From positions 1-57,767 of the forward strand of contig JAFYWK010000041.1 in NCBI GenBank assembly GCA_017558065.1: a stretch of 57,767 nucleotides of DNA. The letters run 5' to 3'. Each line of letters begins with the position of its first letter. The stretch's first letter is position 1. The notes under the pieces are model-generated. The model had not been told where the DNA came from. It saw only the letters and a program-made list of their open reading frames with translations, and made no database searches. The DNA is from Paludibacteraceae bacterium (GTDB lineage: Bacteria > Bacteroidota > Bacteroidia > Bacteroidales > Paludibacteraceae). Shown here in pieces: positions 43,639 through 52,624 of the stretch. The position numbers and the translations under genes are program-made.

Positions 43639-44559
43639 TCAAACAAAAGCCTCATTTATATCCTCTGCAATTTGCGATTGGAGTTCGGCGAGGGAGTTGA
43701 ATTTTCTTTCCTTACGCAAGAAAGAGAGAAACGAAATAGTCAGTTGTTTATCGTATAAATCCCCATCGAAATCCAGCAAGTGCACCTCTAACGACAAATA
43801 ATCATTGCCCACCGTAGGATTCGTGCCGATATTCGCGACACCCCTATAAGGTGTGGATTGGCGTGAAACGCCTTGAAGATCGCTGTACTCGAAAATCGCG
43901 TTGCTTGAAGATGGCTGCGCTTGAAGATGCACTTCAACAGCATACACGCCTGACGAGGGGAGTTGTTTGCAGGAATTAAGGCGGATATTCGCAGTAGGGA
44001 AACCAAGTTTGGTACCTATAGCATTGCCATGTTCCACCACACCCGATATAGAATACTTATACCCCAACAAACGATTGACCTGCTCAATGCACGTAGCTGC
44101 AAGCAGTTTGCGAATACGCGAAGAACTGACAGGCAAACTGTCCACCAAGCACTCATGTGCACGCTCCACATGCAGTCCTACCCTACGCGCCACTTTTTCG
44201 TATTCAGAAAAACCTTTCAGTTGATCCGAGCCAAAACAATGGTCATAGCCCATGAGCAACACCTCCACCTGTTCCTGCTCTTGCAAATAGCGCATAAACT
44301 GCTCAGCCGTAAGACCTTGCACATCAGCAAAAGGCAACACACGCACCTGAGCATGGTGAGCCAACAAGTGTTGCCGCTCCTCATAGGTCGTAAGCATAGG
44401 CGGGCACACACCCGTCAATACCTCTTTCGGATGACGGTCAAAAGTAAAAATCAAAGGTTCCAAATGACGCTCGTGCGCCAGTTCCAAGAGTTGAGCAAAC
44501 AGGAAACGGTGTCCGCGATGGACACCATCAAAAAATCCTATAGTTGCAATCCTAGGCAT
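43639..44559 (-). CDS. ribF: Bifunctional riboflavin kinase/FAD synthetase
   Basis: A 306-residue cytosolic enzyme. N-terminal FAD synthetase of the nucleotidyltransferase fold: IGFFDGVHRGHRFL (7-20, HxGH-like), TFDRHPKEVL and MGYDHCFG. C-terminal riboflavin kinase: GNAIGTKLGFPTANI (about 178-192) with the PTAN motif, and YRGVANIGTNPTVG. It converts riboflavin to FMN and FAD. It follows the DUF5009 gene by 51 bp and is closed by a good terminator. Confidence 0.94.
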   Translation of the reverse strand: MPRIATIGFFDGVHRGHRFLFAQLLELAHERHLEPLIFTFDRHPKEVLTGVCPPMLTTYEERQHLLAHHAQVRVLPFADVQGLTAEQFMRYLQEQEQVEVLLMGYDHCFGSDQLKGFSEYEKVARRVGLHVERAHECLVDSLPVSSSRIRKLLAATCIEQVNRLLGYKYSISGVVEHGNAIGTKLGFPTANIRLNSCKQLPSSGVYAVEVHLQAQPSSSNAIFEYSDLQGVSRQSTPYRGVANIGTNPTVGNDYLSLEVHLLDFDGDLYDKQLTISFLSFLRKERKFNSLAELQSQIAEDINEAFV

Positions 44560-44610
44560 TATATCTCCTACTCGCTACGCTCGAGAAATCTAAACTATCT
44601 CAACCAAATG

Positions 44611-45849
44611 CTACAACTTGATGTAAATCTTCTTACGATAGAGGATATAACCAATAGACCACATCAACAGGACAAGACTCAAGGCACATGCCAGCGAACC
44701 GCCTTTGTCGCCCAACAGCGGTTGCATGCAACCGCGATACCAGAAGCCCCAAACACTATAAGCGGTATCTTGAACTGTAAAGCGAATCTGACCAATCGTG
44801 ATCACAAACCATGTACTCAAGCAATAGATAAACAATGGATTAACACCAAAAGTCTCGAAGAACTTGTACCAGTTCTTAGCCACCAAATAGTGTACTTTTT
44901 GGCAAGCCGTTACAGGTTTCTCTTCGCTCAATTGTGGCAAACGGATATCCAGTACCCAAGTCAATATGCCCAAAAAGCAACTTGCAAAACCACAAGTTAC
45001 CAACACATAGCTGGCAGACCACATCGCCTTGTTGATAGGATACGCGTAATCCAGGCAGAAGCCCAGAATCATCATGATGGCACCCGCCAACAAAGCGCGA
45101 TTGACTTTACCCCATAGGTCTTTCTCCGTCATGATTAACTTACCCATCCAAGCACCAATCAGCACATGCGCCACGCATGGGATAGTCGATAGCAAGCCCT
45201 CTGGATCAAAACCAATGCGTTCGCCTGCGGCATTGGTCATGTGATAGATATGATTATCGCCCAGCAGTTTGAGATCCACAATGGATTCCATATTCTGAGC
45301 GTTGAGTTCAAAACTATTGGTTATGCTCTGTAAAATACAGTAAATCAGCATCAAAGCGCCCGACACCCACAAGATACGTTTGGGCTTGAACGCCAAGAGC
45401 AGTAAGCCACCTAATATGCTGACAATACCCAAACGTGGAAAGACACCCAGATAACGTAGGTGTTCGATAGGATACGTCCACATAGCTGTCACAAAATCAA
45501 CCCCTTTGACAAACTGGCGAAGCGCCATGCCATACCAACTCAATGCCCAACCGATGAGTACAATCAGCAAACCACGCACCACAATCTTGCGCGCTGTGGC
45601 CCAATTGAAATCGAAATTGGACTTGTTGTGGCTGATATACATCGCCACACCCATACAAAAAACAAAGAACGGGAACACCAAGTCCGTAGGTGTACAGCCA
45701 TTCCATGCGGCATGACGGAGCGGCGCATAGATATGCGACCACGAGCCAGGGTTATTGACCATAATCATTCCTGCCACAGTAATACCGCGCAGAATATCCA
45801 ACGAAAGAAGACGTTTCTTTTGAGTGGGGAGTGTGAGAGTTGGTGTCAT
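44611..45849 (-). CDS. DUF5009 / heparan-alpha-glucosaminide N-acetyltransferase-like membrane protein
   Basis: A 412-residue polytopic protein with about ten helices. RLLSLDILRGITVAGMIMVN at the N-terminus, NNPGSWSHIYAPLRHAAWNG and TPTDLVFPFFVFCMGVAMYI are the acyltransferase_3/DUF5009 signature, related to lysosomal HGSNAT. The Asp-Leu/His block TPTDLVFP is intact. The likely role is transmembrane acetylation of a sugar or glycan, but the acceptor is unknown. It is in line with ribF on the minus strand. Confidence 0.9.
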   Translation of the reverse strand: MTPTLTLPTQKKRLLSLDILRGITVAGMIMVNNPGSWSHIYAPLRHAAWNGCTPTDLVFPFFVFCMGVAMYISHNKSNFDFNWATARKIVVRGLLIVLIGWALSWYGMALRQFVKGVDFVTAMWTYPIEHLRYLGVFPRLGIVSILGGLLLLAFKPKRILWVSGALMLIYCILQSITNSFELNAQNMESIVDLKLLGDNHIYHMTNAAGERIGFDPEGLLSTIPCVAHVLIGAWMGKLIMTEKDLWGKVNRALLAGAIMMILGFCLDYAYPINKAMWSASYVLVTCGFASCFLGILTWVLDIRLPQLSEEKPVTACQKVHYLVAKNWYKFFETFGVNPLFIYCLSTWFVITIGQIRFTVQDTAYSVWGFWYRGCMQPLLGDKGGSLACALSLVLLMWSIGYILYRKKIYIKL

Positions 45850-45863
45850 AGTTTTTCAGGGAT

Positions 45864-45903
45864 TAAAAAAGAAAACAGCCCCCCGTTTGCGCGGAGGGCT
45901 GTT
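45864..45903 (-). terminator. Intrinsic terminator of the rplM-rpsI-rpsB-tsf operon
   Basis: AACAGCCC pairs with GGGCTGTT and an inner CCG/CGG. On the minus strand it is followed by TTTCTTTTTT. Confidence 0.92.
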
Positions 45904-45915
45904 TGGTCAGTTTTA

Positions 45916-46905
45916 TTACTCTTGGTTGAGGGTTACGCGCTTGAAGTCGATTACGTTTACGTTGTTCTTCTTCAAAACGTCCTTCACGAGCTCTTTGCTC
46001 TCGCTCATGATATATTGTTGCTCTACCAATGTGTTCTCTTTGAGGAACTTGCCAAGACGACCTTGAGCAATCATCTCTACTTTCTTCATGTTGAGATTAG
46101 CCTCAGCCTCAGCAGGAACAGTAGCACGGATTTGGCGTGCGGTCTCTGCTTGCTCTGGTGTCAACCAACCCTTAGCCATGTTAGACTCGATGTGATCATC
46201 GCTATCTACGTGAGCTGGGTTGATACCTGCTTTACGAACAGCTTGCTCTACAGCACGGTTCACCTCGTCTTGCTTGGTTTTCTCGATAGCTACAGAGAGC
46301 TCTTTATCCTTCACCTCTTGAGCTACGTGATCAGCATCGAGAGCGATAGGAGACATAGAAGCCACTTGCATAGATACGCCGTGGAGGATCTCAGAATTAG
46401 CGTCCTCAGTATCAGCAGCTACGAGCGCGCTGAGCTTGTTGCCAAGGTGGTTGTAAGCATCTACCTTTGGAGCTACGAGGAAAGCGTAGTCGCTGAGTTC
46501 CATCTTCTCACCTGTAACACCAGAACGCTCAGTCACAGCATCAGCTACGGTGAAATCACCCAACTTGCATGCCTTGAGAGCCTCAATGTCAGCAGGTTTC
46601 TCGGTCATAGCCACCTCGAGGATAGCCTTAACCATATTTACATAGTCCTCGTTCTTTGCCACGAAGTCAGTCTCGCACTTCACAGCTACGATTGCGCCAA
46701 AGCCGTTCTCTGCTTTAGCCAATACGCAACCCTCAGAAGCCTCGCGCTCGCTACGTTTTGCAGCGATAGCTTGACCACGTTTGCGGAGCAAGTCTTTAGC
46801 CACATCGAAGTCGCCATTAGCCTCCTCGAGAGCCTTCTTAACGTCCATCATACCTGCGCCAGTGATGTCGCGCAGTTTCTTAATATCTGCTAATGTAACA
46901 GCCAT
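45916..46905 (-). CDS. tsf: Translation elongation factor Ts
   Basis: A 329-residue guanine-nucleotide exchange factor for EF-Tu. N-terminal UBA-like domain IKKLRDITGAGMMDVKKALEE (8-28), then VKCETDFVAKNEDYVNM and two EF-Ts core repeats, typical of the longer Bacteroidota form. Downstream of rpsB by 36 bp in the standard order. The C-terminus (INVIDFKRVTLNQE-like end) is complete, and a terminator follows. Confidence 0.96.
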   Translation of the reverse strand: MAVTLADIKKLRDITGAGMMDVKKALEEANGDFDVAKDLLRKRGQAIAAKRSEREASEGCVLAKAENGFGAIVAVKCETDFVAKNEDYVNMVKAILEVAMTEKPADIEALKACKLGDFTVADAVTERSGVTGEKMELSDYAFLVAPKVDAYNHLGNKLSALVAADTEDANSEILHGVSMQVASMSPIALDADHVAQEVKDKELSVAIEKTKQDEVNRAVEQAVRKAGINPAHVDSDDHIESNMAKGWLTPEQAETARQIRATVPAEAEANLNMKKVEMIAQGRLGKFLKENTLVEQQYIMSESKELVKDVLKKNNVNVIDFKRVTLNQE

Positions 46906-46941
46906 TGTTGTAATTTTGAATTAAGAATTTTTAATTTTGAA

Positions 46942-47763
46942 TTATTCAGCAGCTGCTTCAGCTACTTTCTCAGCCTCTGCTTTTGGAGCAGCTTTGCGAA
47001 CGCGTTGACGGCGCTCTTTTGGAGCTGGAGCCTCGCCAGCAGCTTGTGCTGCAGCAGCCTCTTCGTCAGCTTTCTCTACCTTACGCTCCTCAAGACCCTC
47101 TTTGATTGCCTCGCAAACTGCGGTGAGGATAACCTCGATAGACTTGGTAGCGTCGTCATTAGCAGGGATAACGAAGTCAATATTGTTAGGGTTAGAGTTG
47201 GTATCAACGATACCGAATACAGGGATACCCAAGCGGTTAGCCTCAGCTACTGCGATGTGCTCTTTCATCACGTCCACTACGAATACTGCGCTTGGAAGAC
47301 GGGTGAGGTCAGAGATTGAACCGAGGTTCTTCTCGAGTTTCTCGCGTTGACGAGTGATTTGGAGTTTCTCGCGCTTAGAGATGTTATCAAAAGTACCGTC
47401 AGCCATCATCTTGTCGATAGTACCCATCTTCTTCACTGCCTTACGGATAGTAGGGAAGTTGGTGAGCATACCACCAGCCCAACGCTCTGTGATATAAGGC
47501 ATTGCGATTTCTTGTGCCTTTTGAGCTACCACCTCTTGACCTTGTTTCTTAGTAGAAACGAAGAGGATCTTGCGACCAGATTTAGCGATAGCTTTGAGTG
47601 CCTCAGCTGCCTCGTCAATTTTTACAGCAGTCTTGTTGAGGTCGATGATGTGGATACCATTGCGCTCCATGTAGATGTAAGGAGCCATAGCTGGGTTCCA
47701 TTTGCGTTTGAGGTGACCGAAGTGGCAGCCAGCCTCGAGAAGTTGATCAAATGTTGTTCTCAT
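46942..47763 (-). CDS. rpsB: 30S ribosomal protein S2
   Basis: A 273-residue protein. LLEAGCHFGHLKRKWNP, YIYMERNGIHIIDLNKT, FVSTKKQG and RWAGGMLTNF are diagnostic. The Ala/Lys/Glu-rich C-terminal tail (about 235-273; EERRQRVRKAAPKAE-like) is longer than in E. coli but usual in Bacteroidota. It is preceded by a structured 137-bp spacer after rpsI. Confidence 0.96.
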   Translation of the reverse strand: MRTTFDQLLEAGCHFGHLKRKWNPAMAPYIYMERNGIHIIDLNKTAVKIDEAAEALKAIAKSGRKILFVSTKKQGQEVVAQKAQEIAMPYITERWAGGMLTNFPTIRKAVKKMGTIDKMMADGTFDNISKREKLQITRQREKLEKNLGSISDLTRLPSAVFVVDVMKEHIAVAEANRLGIPVFGIVDTNSNPNNIDFVIPANDDATKSIEVILTAVCEAIKEGLEERKVEKADEEAAAAQAAGEAPAPKERRQRVRKAAPKAEAEKVAEAAAE

Positions 47764-47900
47764 TTTGTTTGATTAGTTTTGAATTATTAAATAATTTATC
47801 CGTCTGCCTCCGCTACGCAGAGAAGCGCGTAAGGGAGGAATAACAGAGTAATCCGTGGCGAGCAACAAGTTGCCACCACGGAGTCACTGCTATTTGGATA
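47764..47900 (-). promoter_or_regulatory. Structured spacer upstream of rpsB (possible S2 leader)
   Basis: On the minus strand two stem-loops are visible: CCGTGG...CCACGG (about 47850-47885, inner GGC/GCC pairs) and CCTCC...GGAGG with inner ACGC/GCGT (about 47808-47840). Neither is followed by a T run. The S2 leader of other bacteria is autoregulatory, so this spacer may bind S2 or serve mRNA processing. No known motif was matched. Confidence 0.4.
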
Positions 47901-48287
47901 TTAACGTTTACTAAATTGGAAGTGTTTGCGAGCTTTTGGTTGACCTGGTTTCTTACGCTCTACCTCACGAGCATCACGTGTCATGAAACCTTCCGCCTTC
48001 AAAGCTGGCTTATCTTCAGGGTTGATTTTCACCAAAGCACGAGCGATTGCCAAACGCAATGCCTCTGCTTGACCTTTGTAACCACCACCATCGAGGTTTA
48101 CTTTGATATCGTATTTCTCTGCAACCTCCAACTTGTTCAATGGTTGTTTAACCACGTATTGAAGAATTGGACTTGGGAAATACACCTCTAAATCACGACC
48201 ATTGATAGTGATTTTGCCAGTACCTTCTTGTACATAAACGCGAGCAACTGCTGCTTTACGACGACCTAATGCATTAATCATTTCCAT
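47901..48287 (-). CDS. rpsI: 30S ribosomal protein S9
   Basis: A 128-residue protein. ALGRRKAAVARVYVQEGTG at the N-terminus, LDGGGYKGQAEALRLAIARAL in the middle and the basic C-terminus ending in FQFSKR, which reaches the decoding centre, are all intact. It lies 8 bp after rplM. Confidence 0.96.
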   Translation of the reverse strand: MEMINALGRRKAAVARVYVQEGTGKITINGRDLEVYFPSPILQYVVKQPLNKLEVAEKYDIKVNLDGGGYKGQAEALRLAIARALVKINPEDKPALKAEGFMTRDAREVERKKPGQPKARKHFQFSKR

Positions 48288-48295
48288 ATCTTCAA

Positions 48296-48754
48296 TTATT
48301 TAAGGGTGTTGATATCAATTTGTACTGGTTGTTGAGCTTGTTTGTCGTGCTCTGCGCCCTCAAACACGTAGAGGTTAGCAATGATTTGACGACCTAGGCG
48401 GTTCTTTGGGAGCATACCCTTAACCACTTTCTTAATCAAGCGCTCTGCGCCTTTCTTCTCCAACATTTGTGCAGGAGTAATCTCGCGTTGACCACCTGGG
48501 AAGCCAGTGTAGCTAACGTAAACGCGGTCATTCCACTTGTTGCCTGTCAATTGCACTTTCTCAGCGTTGATGATAATTACATTATCACCGCAGTCAACGT
48601 TAGGAGTGAAGTTTGGTTTGTACTTGCCACGGAGGATTTTAGCCACCTTTGAGCACATACGGCCAAGTACTTGGCCCTCAGCATCAACAACAACCCATCC
48701 TTTTTGAACGGTTGCCTTGTTAGCTGATACAGTCTTGTAACTTAATGTATCCAT
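48296..48754 (-). CDS. rplM: 50S ribosomal protein L13
   Basis: A 152-residue protein. WVVVDAEGQVLGRMCSKVAK, GDNVIIINAEKVQLTGNKW and KGMLPKNRLGR are diagnostic. It is the first gene of the ribosomal operon, and its ~150-nt leader is structured. Confidence 0.96.
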   Translation of the reverse strand: MDTLSYKTVSANKATVQKGWVVVDAEGQVLGRMCSKVAKILRGKYKPNFTPNVDCGDNVIIINAEKVQLTGNKWNDRVYVSYTGFPGGQREITPAQMLEKKGAERLIKKVVKGMLPKNRLGRQIIANLYVFEGAEHDKQAQQPVQIDINTLK

Positions 48755-48912
48755 TTGTTTTTTAATGTTTTAACTATGCCGACAGACCACTTTACGCGCT
48801 CACTTTCGAGCCACAACTGCCCAGCATAGCGAATTAATATAAAATTGTTTTAATAGTTTCAAAAGTTTTAAGGGTTTCAATGGTGCAAGACCAAAACACC
48901 CGAAAAAGCGTG
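48755..48912 (-). promoter_or_regulatory. Structured 5' leader of the rplM operon
   Basis: From the promoter to the rplM start the minus-strand RNA is about 155 nt. It contains a long inverted repeat: CTATGC at about 48830 pairs with GCATAG near 48775, with GGGCAG/CTGTC-like inner pairs and a GCTCGAAAGTGAGC hairpin inside. Long leaders of ribosomal operons often mediate autoregulation, but no published motif was recognised. Confidence 0.45.
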
Positions 48913-48944
48913 CAAAGGTACTACTTTTTTTCCAATTGACCAAA
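48913..48944 (-). promoter_or_regulatory. Promoter of the rplM-rpsI-rpsB-tsf operon
   Basis: Minus strand: -33 TTTG in ATTTGGTCAATTG, a 20-bp spacer and -7 TACCTTTG. It overlaps the last codons of the upstream DUF4296 gene. Confidence 0.88.
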
Positions 48945-49448
48945 TATTATGACATTTTTTTCGCAAAATTCTTTTGCTTTCCATTCTTTCCATGGATTTT
49001 CGATGCCATATAGGTATTCTTTTTGCACTTCATCTTGTGGTCGTAAGGATGATTTAGTACTTTCTTCCGAGGCAAGTGCTGACTGACCTTTTTCTTGTTT
49101 ACGCTGTGCTATTCGTTCATCGCGCAACAGTTCTTCATAGTCAAGATCCGCTTGCAAACGTTCAATCACCTTCGGATAAATCTTATTGAAAATCTGCGGA
49201 TTATCCGTGTACCACACCAAAGAAGAATCAAACTGGGCTTGTGTCACCCCGTGCTTCTCCAATACCGATTGATAATAAGATGCCAACTCCTGATTGTGCC
49301 CATAGTTATAACCCACAATTTGCATCGCACCATCTACTCGATGTAAGTCATAGAGCAAATCGCGCATTTCACGGTTCGATAAGACATCGTGCGGACGACA
49401 CCCTACGAGCGCAAACAATATGCCTAATATAACGAATGACTTTTTCAA
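48921..49448 (-). CDS. DUF4296 lipoprotein
   Basis: A 175-residue predicted lipoprotein: signal peptide with lipobox ALVGC (about 13-17). LSNREMRDLLYDLHRVDGAM and SLVWYTDNP are the DUF4296 core, a Bacteroidota-specific helical family of unknown function. The charged C-terminus is low in complexity (about 110-140). It overlaps lspA by 4 bp, so a lipoprotein substrate is coupled to its own signal peptidase gene. Confidence 0.88.
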   Translation of the reverse strand: MKKSFVILGILFALVGCRPHDVLSNREMRDLLYDLHRVDGAMQIVGYNYGHNQELASYYQSVLEKHGVTQAQFDSSLVWYTDNPQIFNKIYPKVIERLQADLDYEELLRDERIAQRKQEKGQSALASEESTKSSLRPQDEVQKEYLYGIENPWKEWKAKEFCEKNVIIFGQLEKK

Positions 49449-50008
49449 TTCTTCTTTGGAAAAATCTGATTCAAGCTCTCATCTAAGTCCTTGCGGTAGA
49501 AGATAATAATCAAGAATACCGCCACTGTAATGAATGAGTCTGCGATATTGAATACAGGTCGGAAAAATAGGCACTCACCAGCAGCATTTCTGATCAATGG
49601 AAAATACAGCATATCCACCACTCGACCGTGGAACCAGCCCGCATATTCCCATATCTTGCCATAAAACACACAGTCAATGATATTACCCATTGCACCTGCC
49701 ATCACCATAGCTACAGTTGCCAAGAAACCGGTACGCACCGTTTGTTTGTGAATTGCCGTATGAATATACCAGCATATAACGCCCACAGCTACAATGCGGA
49801 ACAGCGTCAACAGCAATTTGCTAAACCACTCTATACCAAAAGCCATGCCATTGTTCTCTACAAACACAATCCAAAACCACGAGAACACCTCGCGCGCCTC
49901 GCCCAACTGAAAATGTGTTTTGATATATACCTTCGACACCTGATCAAGCACCAATGCCAACAGCACGATACCTGCTACAAGCCATGATTGTTTTGTTTTT
50001 GTTAACAT
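49445..50008 (-). CDS. lspA: Lipoprotein signal peptidase (signal peptidase II)
   Basis: A 187-residue inner-membrane aspartyl protease with four helices. LVLDQVSKVYIKTHF, VENNGMAFG, the catalytic Asp in GRVVDMLYFPL and the second Asp in FNIADSFI are intact. It cleaves diacylglyceryl prolipoproteins before the modified Cys. It lies downstream of metK after a structured ~175-bp spacer. Confidence 0.95.
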   Translation of the reverse strand: MLTKTKQSWLVAGIVLLALVLDQVSKVYIKTHFQLGEAREVFSWFWIVFVENNGMAFGIEWFSKLLLTLFRIVAVGVICWYIHTAIHKQTVRTGFLATVAMVMAGAMGNIIDCVFYGKIWEYAGWFHGRVVDMLYFPLIRNAAGECLFFRPVFNIADSFITVAVFLIIIFYRKDLDESLNQIFPKKN

Positions 50009-50185
50009 ACTACAGTTTTTTTTTAGAAGACAACTTCAACAACTACTGCGCGCGCCAACATCGCGCTTGCCAAGGAATATAATATCATTGTTGATATTTC
50101 CCTCGCCGCTGAGCAGTGTTCTTATCTTACTTCGTTCGAACGATCGCGTGGCGTACGGCGAAGCGGAAGAGTTGTCTATGTTGTC
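50009..50185 (-). other. Structured spacer between metK and lspA
   Basis: Long-range pairing AAGACAAC (about 50028) with GTTGTCTT (about 50180) closes a ~160-nt domain. Inside are GCGCG/CGCGC, GGAAATATC-type and TCGTTC/GAACGA hairpins. No ORF. There is no T run on the minus strand, so it is not a simple terminator. It may be a read-through RNA structure or processing site. Confidence 0.4.
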
Positions 50186-51430
50186 TTAAATACCAAACGC
50201 CTTGCGGATTGCCTCCACCTTATCCAGTTTCTCCCAAGTAAAGAGTTCCACTTCGCGCTCAATCACCTGTCCGTTGTCCACAAATTGCTTTGTCACCACC
50301 CCGTTGGTTCGACCCATATGTCCATAGCGTGCAGTCTCTTCGTACATTGGTTGTTTCAACTTCAGTGCCTCAATAATGCCTTGCGGACGGAGATCGAACA
50401 TCTCGCTCACCTTCTTAGCAATCTCGCCGTCGCTCATAGCAACCTTGGCTGTGCCATAGGTATTCACGCATACGCTCACAGGCTGAGCGACACCGATGGC
50501 ATAGCTGATTTGCACCAACACCTCGCGTGCCACACCAGCTGCCACCATGTTCTTGGCTATCCAACGTGCTGCATATGCGGCAGAACGGTCCACTTTGGAT
50601 GGGTCTTTTCCAGAGAAAGCACCACCACCGTGTGCGCCACGACCGCCATAAGTATCTACAATAATCTTTCTTCCTGTCAAACCTGTATCGCCATGAGGGC
50701 CACCGATAACGAAGTTACCTGTCGGATTCACCAGCAGTTTGAAGTCGCCCTGCAGCAATTCCGCATATCTCGCATCGCGCTTTGCTACGCGAGGCAACAG
50801 CACGCGTTGAATATCTGCCTTAATCTGCTCTTGCGTTACATCCTCATCATGTTGGGTACTCACCACTATCGTATCAATACGCAATGGCTCGCCTTCCTCG
50901 CTATACTCCATAGTCACCTGGCTCTTGGAGTCTGGACGGAGATACAACATCTCCTCACCTTCTTTACGCACACGCGCGAGCGTATATACTAAGGTGTGTG
51001 CCAAATCCAGGGTCAATGGCATGTAGTTTTCTGTTTCATCGCTGGCATAGCCGAACATCATTCCTTGGTCACCTGCACCTTGCTCGCCTACGTTCTCTGT
51101 GCCTTGACCATCTACACCACGTGCAATGTCTGCACTCTGCTCGTGCAAAGCGGTCAAGATACCACAGCTCTCTGCCTCAAACTTATACGCTGACTTGGTA
51201 TAACCGATCTCCGCAATTGTTTTGCGCACAGTGCCTTGGATATCCACATACTTCTCGCTGGAGACTTCGCCAGCCACAATCACTTGCCCTGTGGTAACCA
51301 TGGTCTCGCAAGCCACGTGTGAGTTAGGGTCTAATGCCAAAAATTGGTCAAGAATGGCATCACTGATTTGATCCGCCACTTTGTCTGGGTGTCCTTCGCT
51401 GACACTCTCTGATGTAAATAAATAGTTCAT
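50186..51430 (-). CDS. metK: S-adenosylmethionine synthetase
   Basis: A 414-residue cytosolic enzyme that makes SAM from methionine and ATP. The start [17 protein letters not shown] at 51430 is the family start; the open frame upstream is the riboswitch expression platform. [32 protein letters not shown] and [19 protein letters not shown] are diagnostic. A SAM-II riboswitch and terminator lie directly upstream, so SAM should repress its own synthesis. Confidence 0.96.
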   Translation of the reverse strand: MNYLFTSESVSEGHPDKVADQISDAILDQFLALDPNSHVACETMVTTGQVIVAGEVSSEKYVDIQGTVRKTIAEIGYTKSAYKFEAESCGILTALHEQSADIARGVDGQGTENVGEQGAGDQGMMFGYASDETENYMPLTLDLAHTLVYTLARVRKEGEEMLYLRPDSKSQVTMEYSEEGEPLRIDTIVVSTQHDEDVTQEQIKADIQRVLLPRVAKRDARYAELLQGDFKLLVNPTGNFVIGGPHGDTGLTGRKIIVDTYGGRGAHGGGAFSGKDPSKVDRSAAYAARWIAKNMVAAGVAREVLVQISYAIGVAQPVSVCVNTYGTAKVAMSDGEIAKKVSEMFDLRPQGIIEALKLKQPMYEETARYGHMGRTNGVVTKQFVDNGQVIEREVELFTWEKLDKVEAIRKAFGI

Positions 51431-51443
51431 TTTGTAGTTTAGT

Positions 51444-51482
51444 AAAAAAATAAGCCACAAGCGACTGTTTTGGTCTTGTGGC
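51444..51482 (-). terminator. Attenuator terminator of the metK riboswitch
   Basis: GCCACAAG (51454-51461 on the plus strand) pairs with CTTGTGGC (51475-51482). On the minus strand the stem is followed by TTATTTTTTT, 14 bp before the metK ATG. A competing CTTGT/ACAAG hairpin overlaps the 5' arm and the riboswitch 3' end. Confidence 0.82.
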
Positions 51483-51486
51483 ACAA

Positions 51487-51536
51487 GGTTTTAGCATTAT
51501 TTTAGAGAGGTTGCAAGCAGTCCAAATCTATCCTCT
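51487..51536 (-). promoter_or_regulatory. SAM-II riboswitch upstream of metK
   Basis: The minus-strand RNA reads AGAGG (P1 5' strand), GATTTGG, GCTTGCAA, CCTCT (P1 3' strand), an A-rich L3 and GCTAAAACC. It keeps the SAM-II consensus blocks GATTT, TTGCA and GCTAAA in order. The loop GG and terminal CC can form the P2 pseudoknot, a compensatory swap of the CC:GG seen in the crystallised SAM-II RNA. The distance to the promoter (51552-51583) is ~16 nt, as expected for a compact leader aptamer. Confidence 0.85.
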
Positions 51537-51551
51537 TTTCAAAATACGTTG

Positions 51552-51583
51552 CAAAATTACTACAATTTTCTGAATTGACCAAA
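51552..51583 (-). promoter_or_regulatory. Promoter of metK
   Basis: Minus strand: -33 TTTG in ATTTGGTCAATTC, a 20-bp spacer and -7 TAATTTTG. The holA stop codon overlaps the far end. Confidence 0.8.
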
Positions 51584-51586
51584 TAA

Positions 51587-52624
51587 TTAATGCAAAATCT
51601 TATAAATAAGTTCTTTCCACAAGTCTGCATCCTTTGCACTCGGATTGTTAATACCCTTCAATCGGGCATCTGTATCGCGGAAATATCCAATAATCGCAAA
51701 GGTCTTACCCGCTGAAAATCTGCGCGCAGCAGCAGCATAATCTTTCACAAAAAACGGCGACACACCCAACGCTCCAGCAGCCACACGATCACTCTTATCG
51801 GGTAAATAATGGTATATCATCAAGTTAGCAAAGAAGCCATATAGCACGCCCAACTCCTTCACCATGGGATGATCTTTAGAGGATGCGAAATACTGCGTGA
51901 TACGATTGGCTTTCACCACATCGCCTGCAATCAAGGCGCTTTGCAGCTCGAAGACATTATAGTCTTTCGAGATACCAATATTCCGTTCTACCAACGCCGC
52001 ATCAATCACCTTCACACCTTCAGGGCGACCATCTATCAACTTCTGCAACGCTCCCACCACTTGTGTCAAATCGGAGCCAATACTATCAGCCAGAATCTTC
52101 GTTACCTTATCATCGATTTGGACCTCATCGCCATTCGCTTGCAGTTCTTTGTTGCGTTGTGCCACATAGTCACGAATCCACTTCTCTACCTGATAATCTT
52201 TGAGTTGGTCTGACTCCATCAGCACGCCGCCCTTCTTCTCCCAGTTCTTAAAGAGGTTCAATCGCTTATCTGGCGAACCATACTTATAACAGAACACCAA
52301 GATAGTGGATGGCTGTGGATTATCCATATACATCGCCAACGCCTCCCATTTCTTGATGTTTTGCGCCTCTTTGACGATGATGACTTTATAACCACCCATC
52401 ATAGCAAAGCCTCGTGCTGCACCTATCACAGCACTCACATCGCCACTCGCCAAATCTTTGCCATAAATAATCGTTTGGTCAAACTCGCGAGCCATCTCAT
52501 CCAGCACATTTTGCTCGATATAGTCCGCTACCTTATCTATATAATAAGGTTCTTTTCCACAAAGCATGTATGCTGGTGCATACTTACCTTGCTTGAGACC
52601 AATTATCACTTCTTCGTATTTCAT
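51587..52624 (-). CDS. holA: DNA polymerase III subunit delta
   Basis: A 345-residue clamp-loader subunit that opens the beta clamp. PAYMLCGKEPYYIDKVADYIE at the N-terminus, the central IGAARGFAMMGGYKVIIVKEAQ block and C-terminal FELQSALIAGDVVKANRIT are typical of the family. Length is normal. Its ATG overlaps the stop of the radical SAM gene by 4 bp. Confidence 0.92.
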   Translation of the reverse strand: MKYEEVIIGLKQGKYAPAYMLCGKEPYYIDKVADYIEQNVLDEMAREFDQTIIYGKDLASGDVSAVIGAARGFAMMGGYKVIIVKEAQNIKKWEALAMYMDNPQPSTILVFCYKYGSPDKRLNLFKNWEKKGGVLMESDQLKDYQVEKWIRDYVAQRNKELQANGDEVQIDDKVTKILADSIGSDLTQVVGALQKLIDGRPEGVKVIDAALVERNIGISKDYNVFELQSALIAGDVVKANRITQYFASSKDHPMVKELGVLYGFFANLMIYHYLPDKSDRVAAGALGVSPFFVKDYAAAARRFSAGKTFAIIGYFRDTDARLKGINNPSAKDADLWKELIYKILH

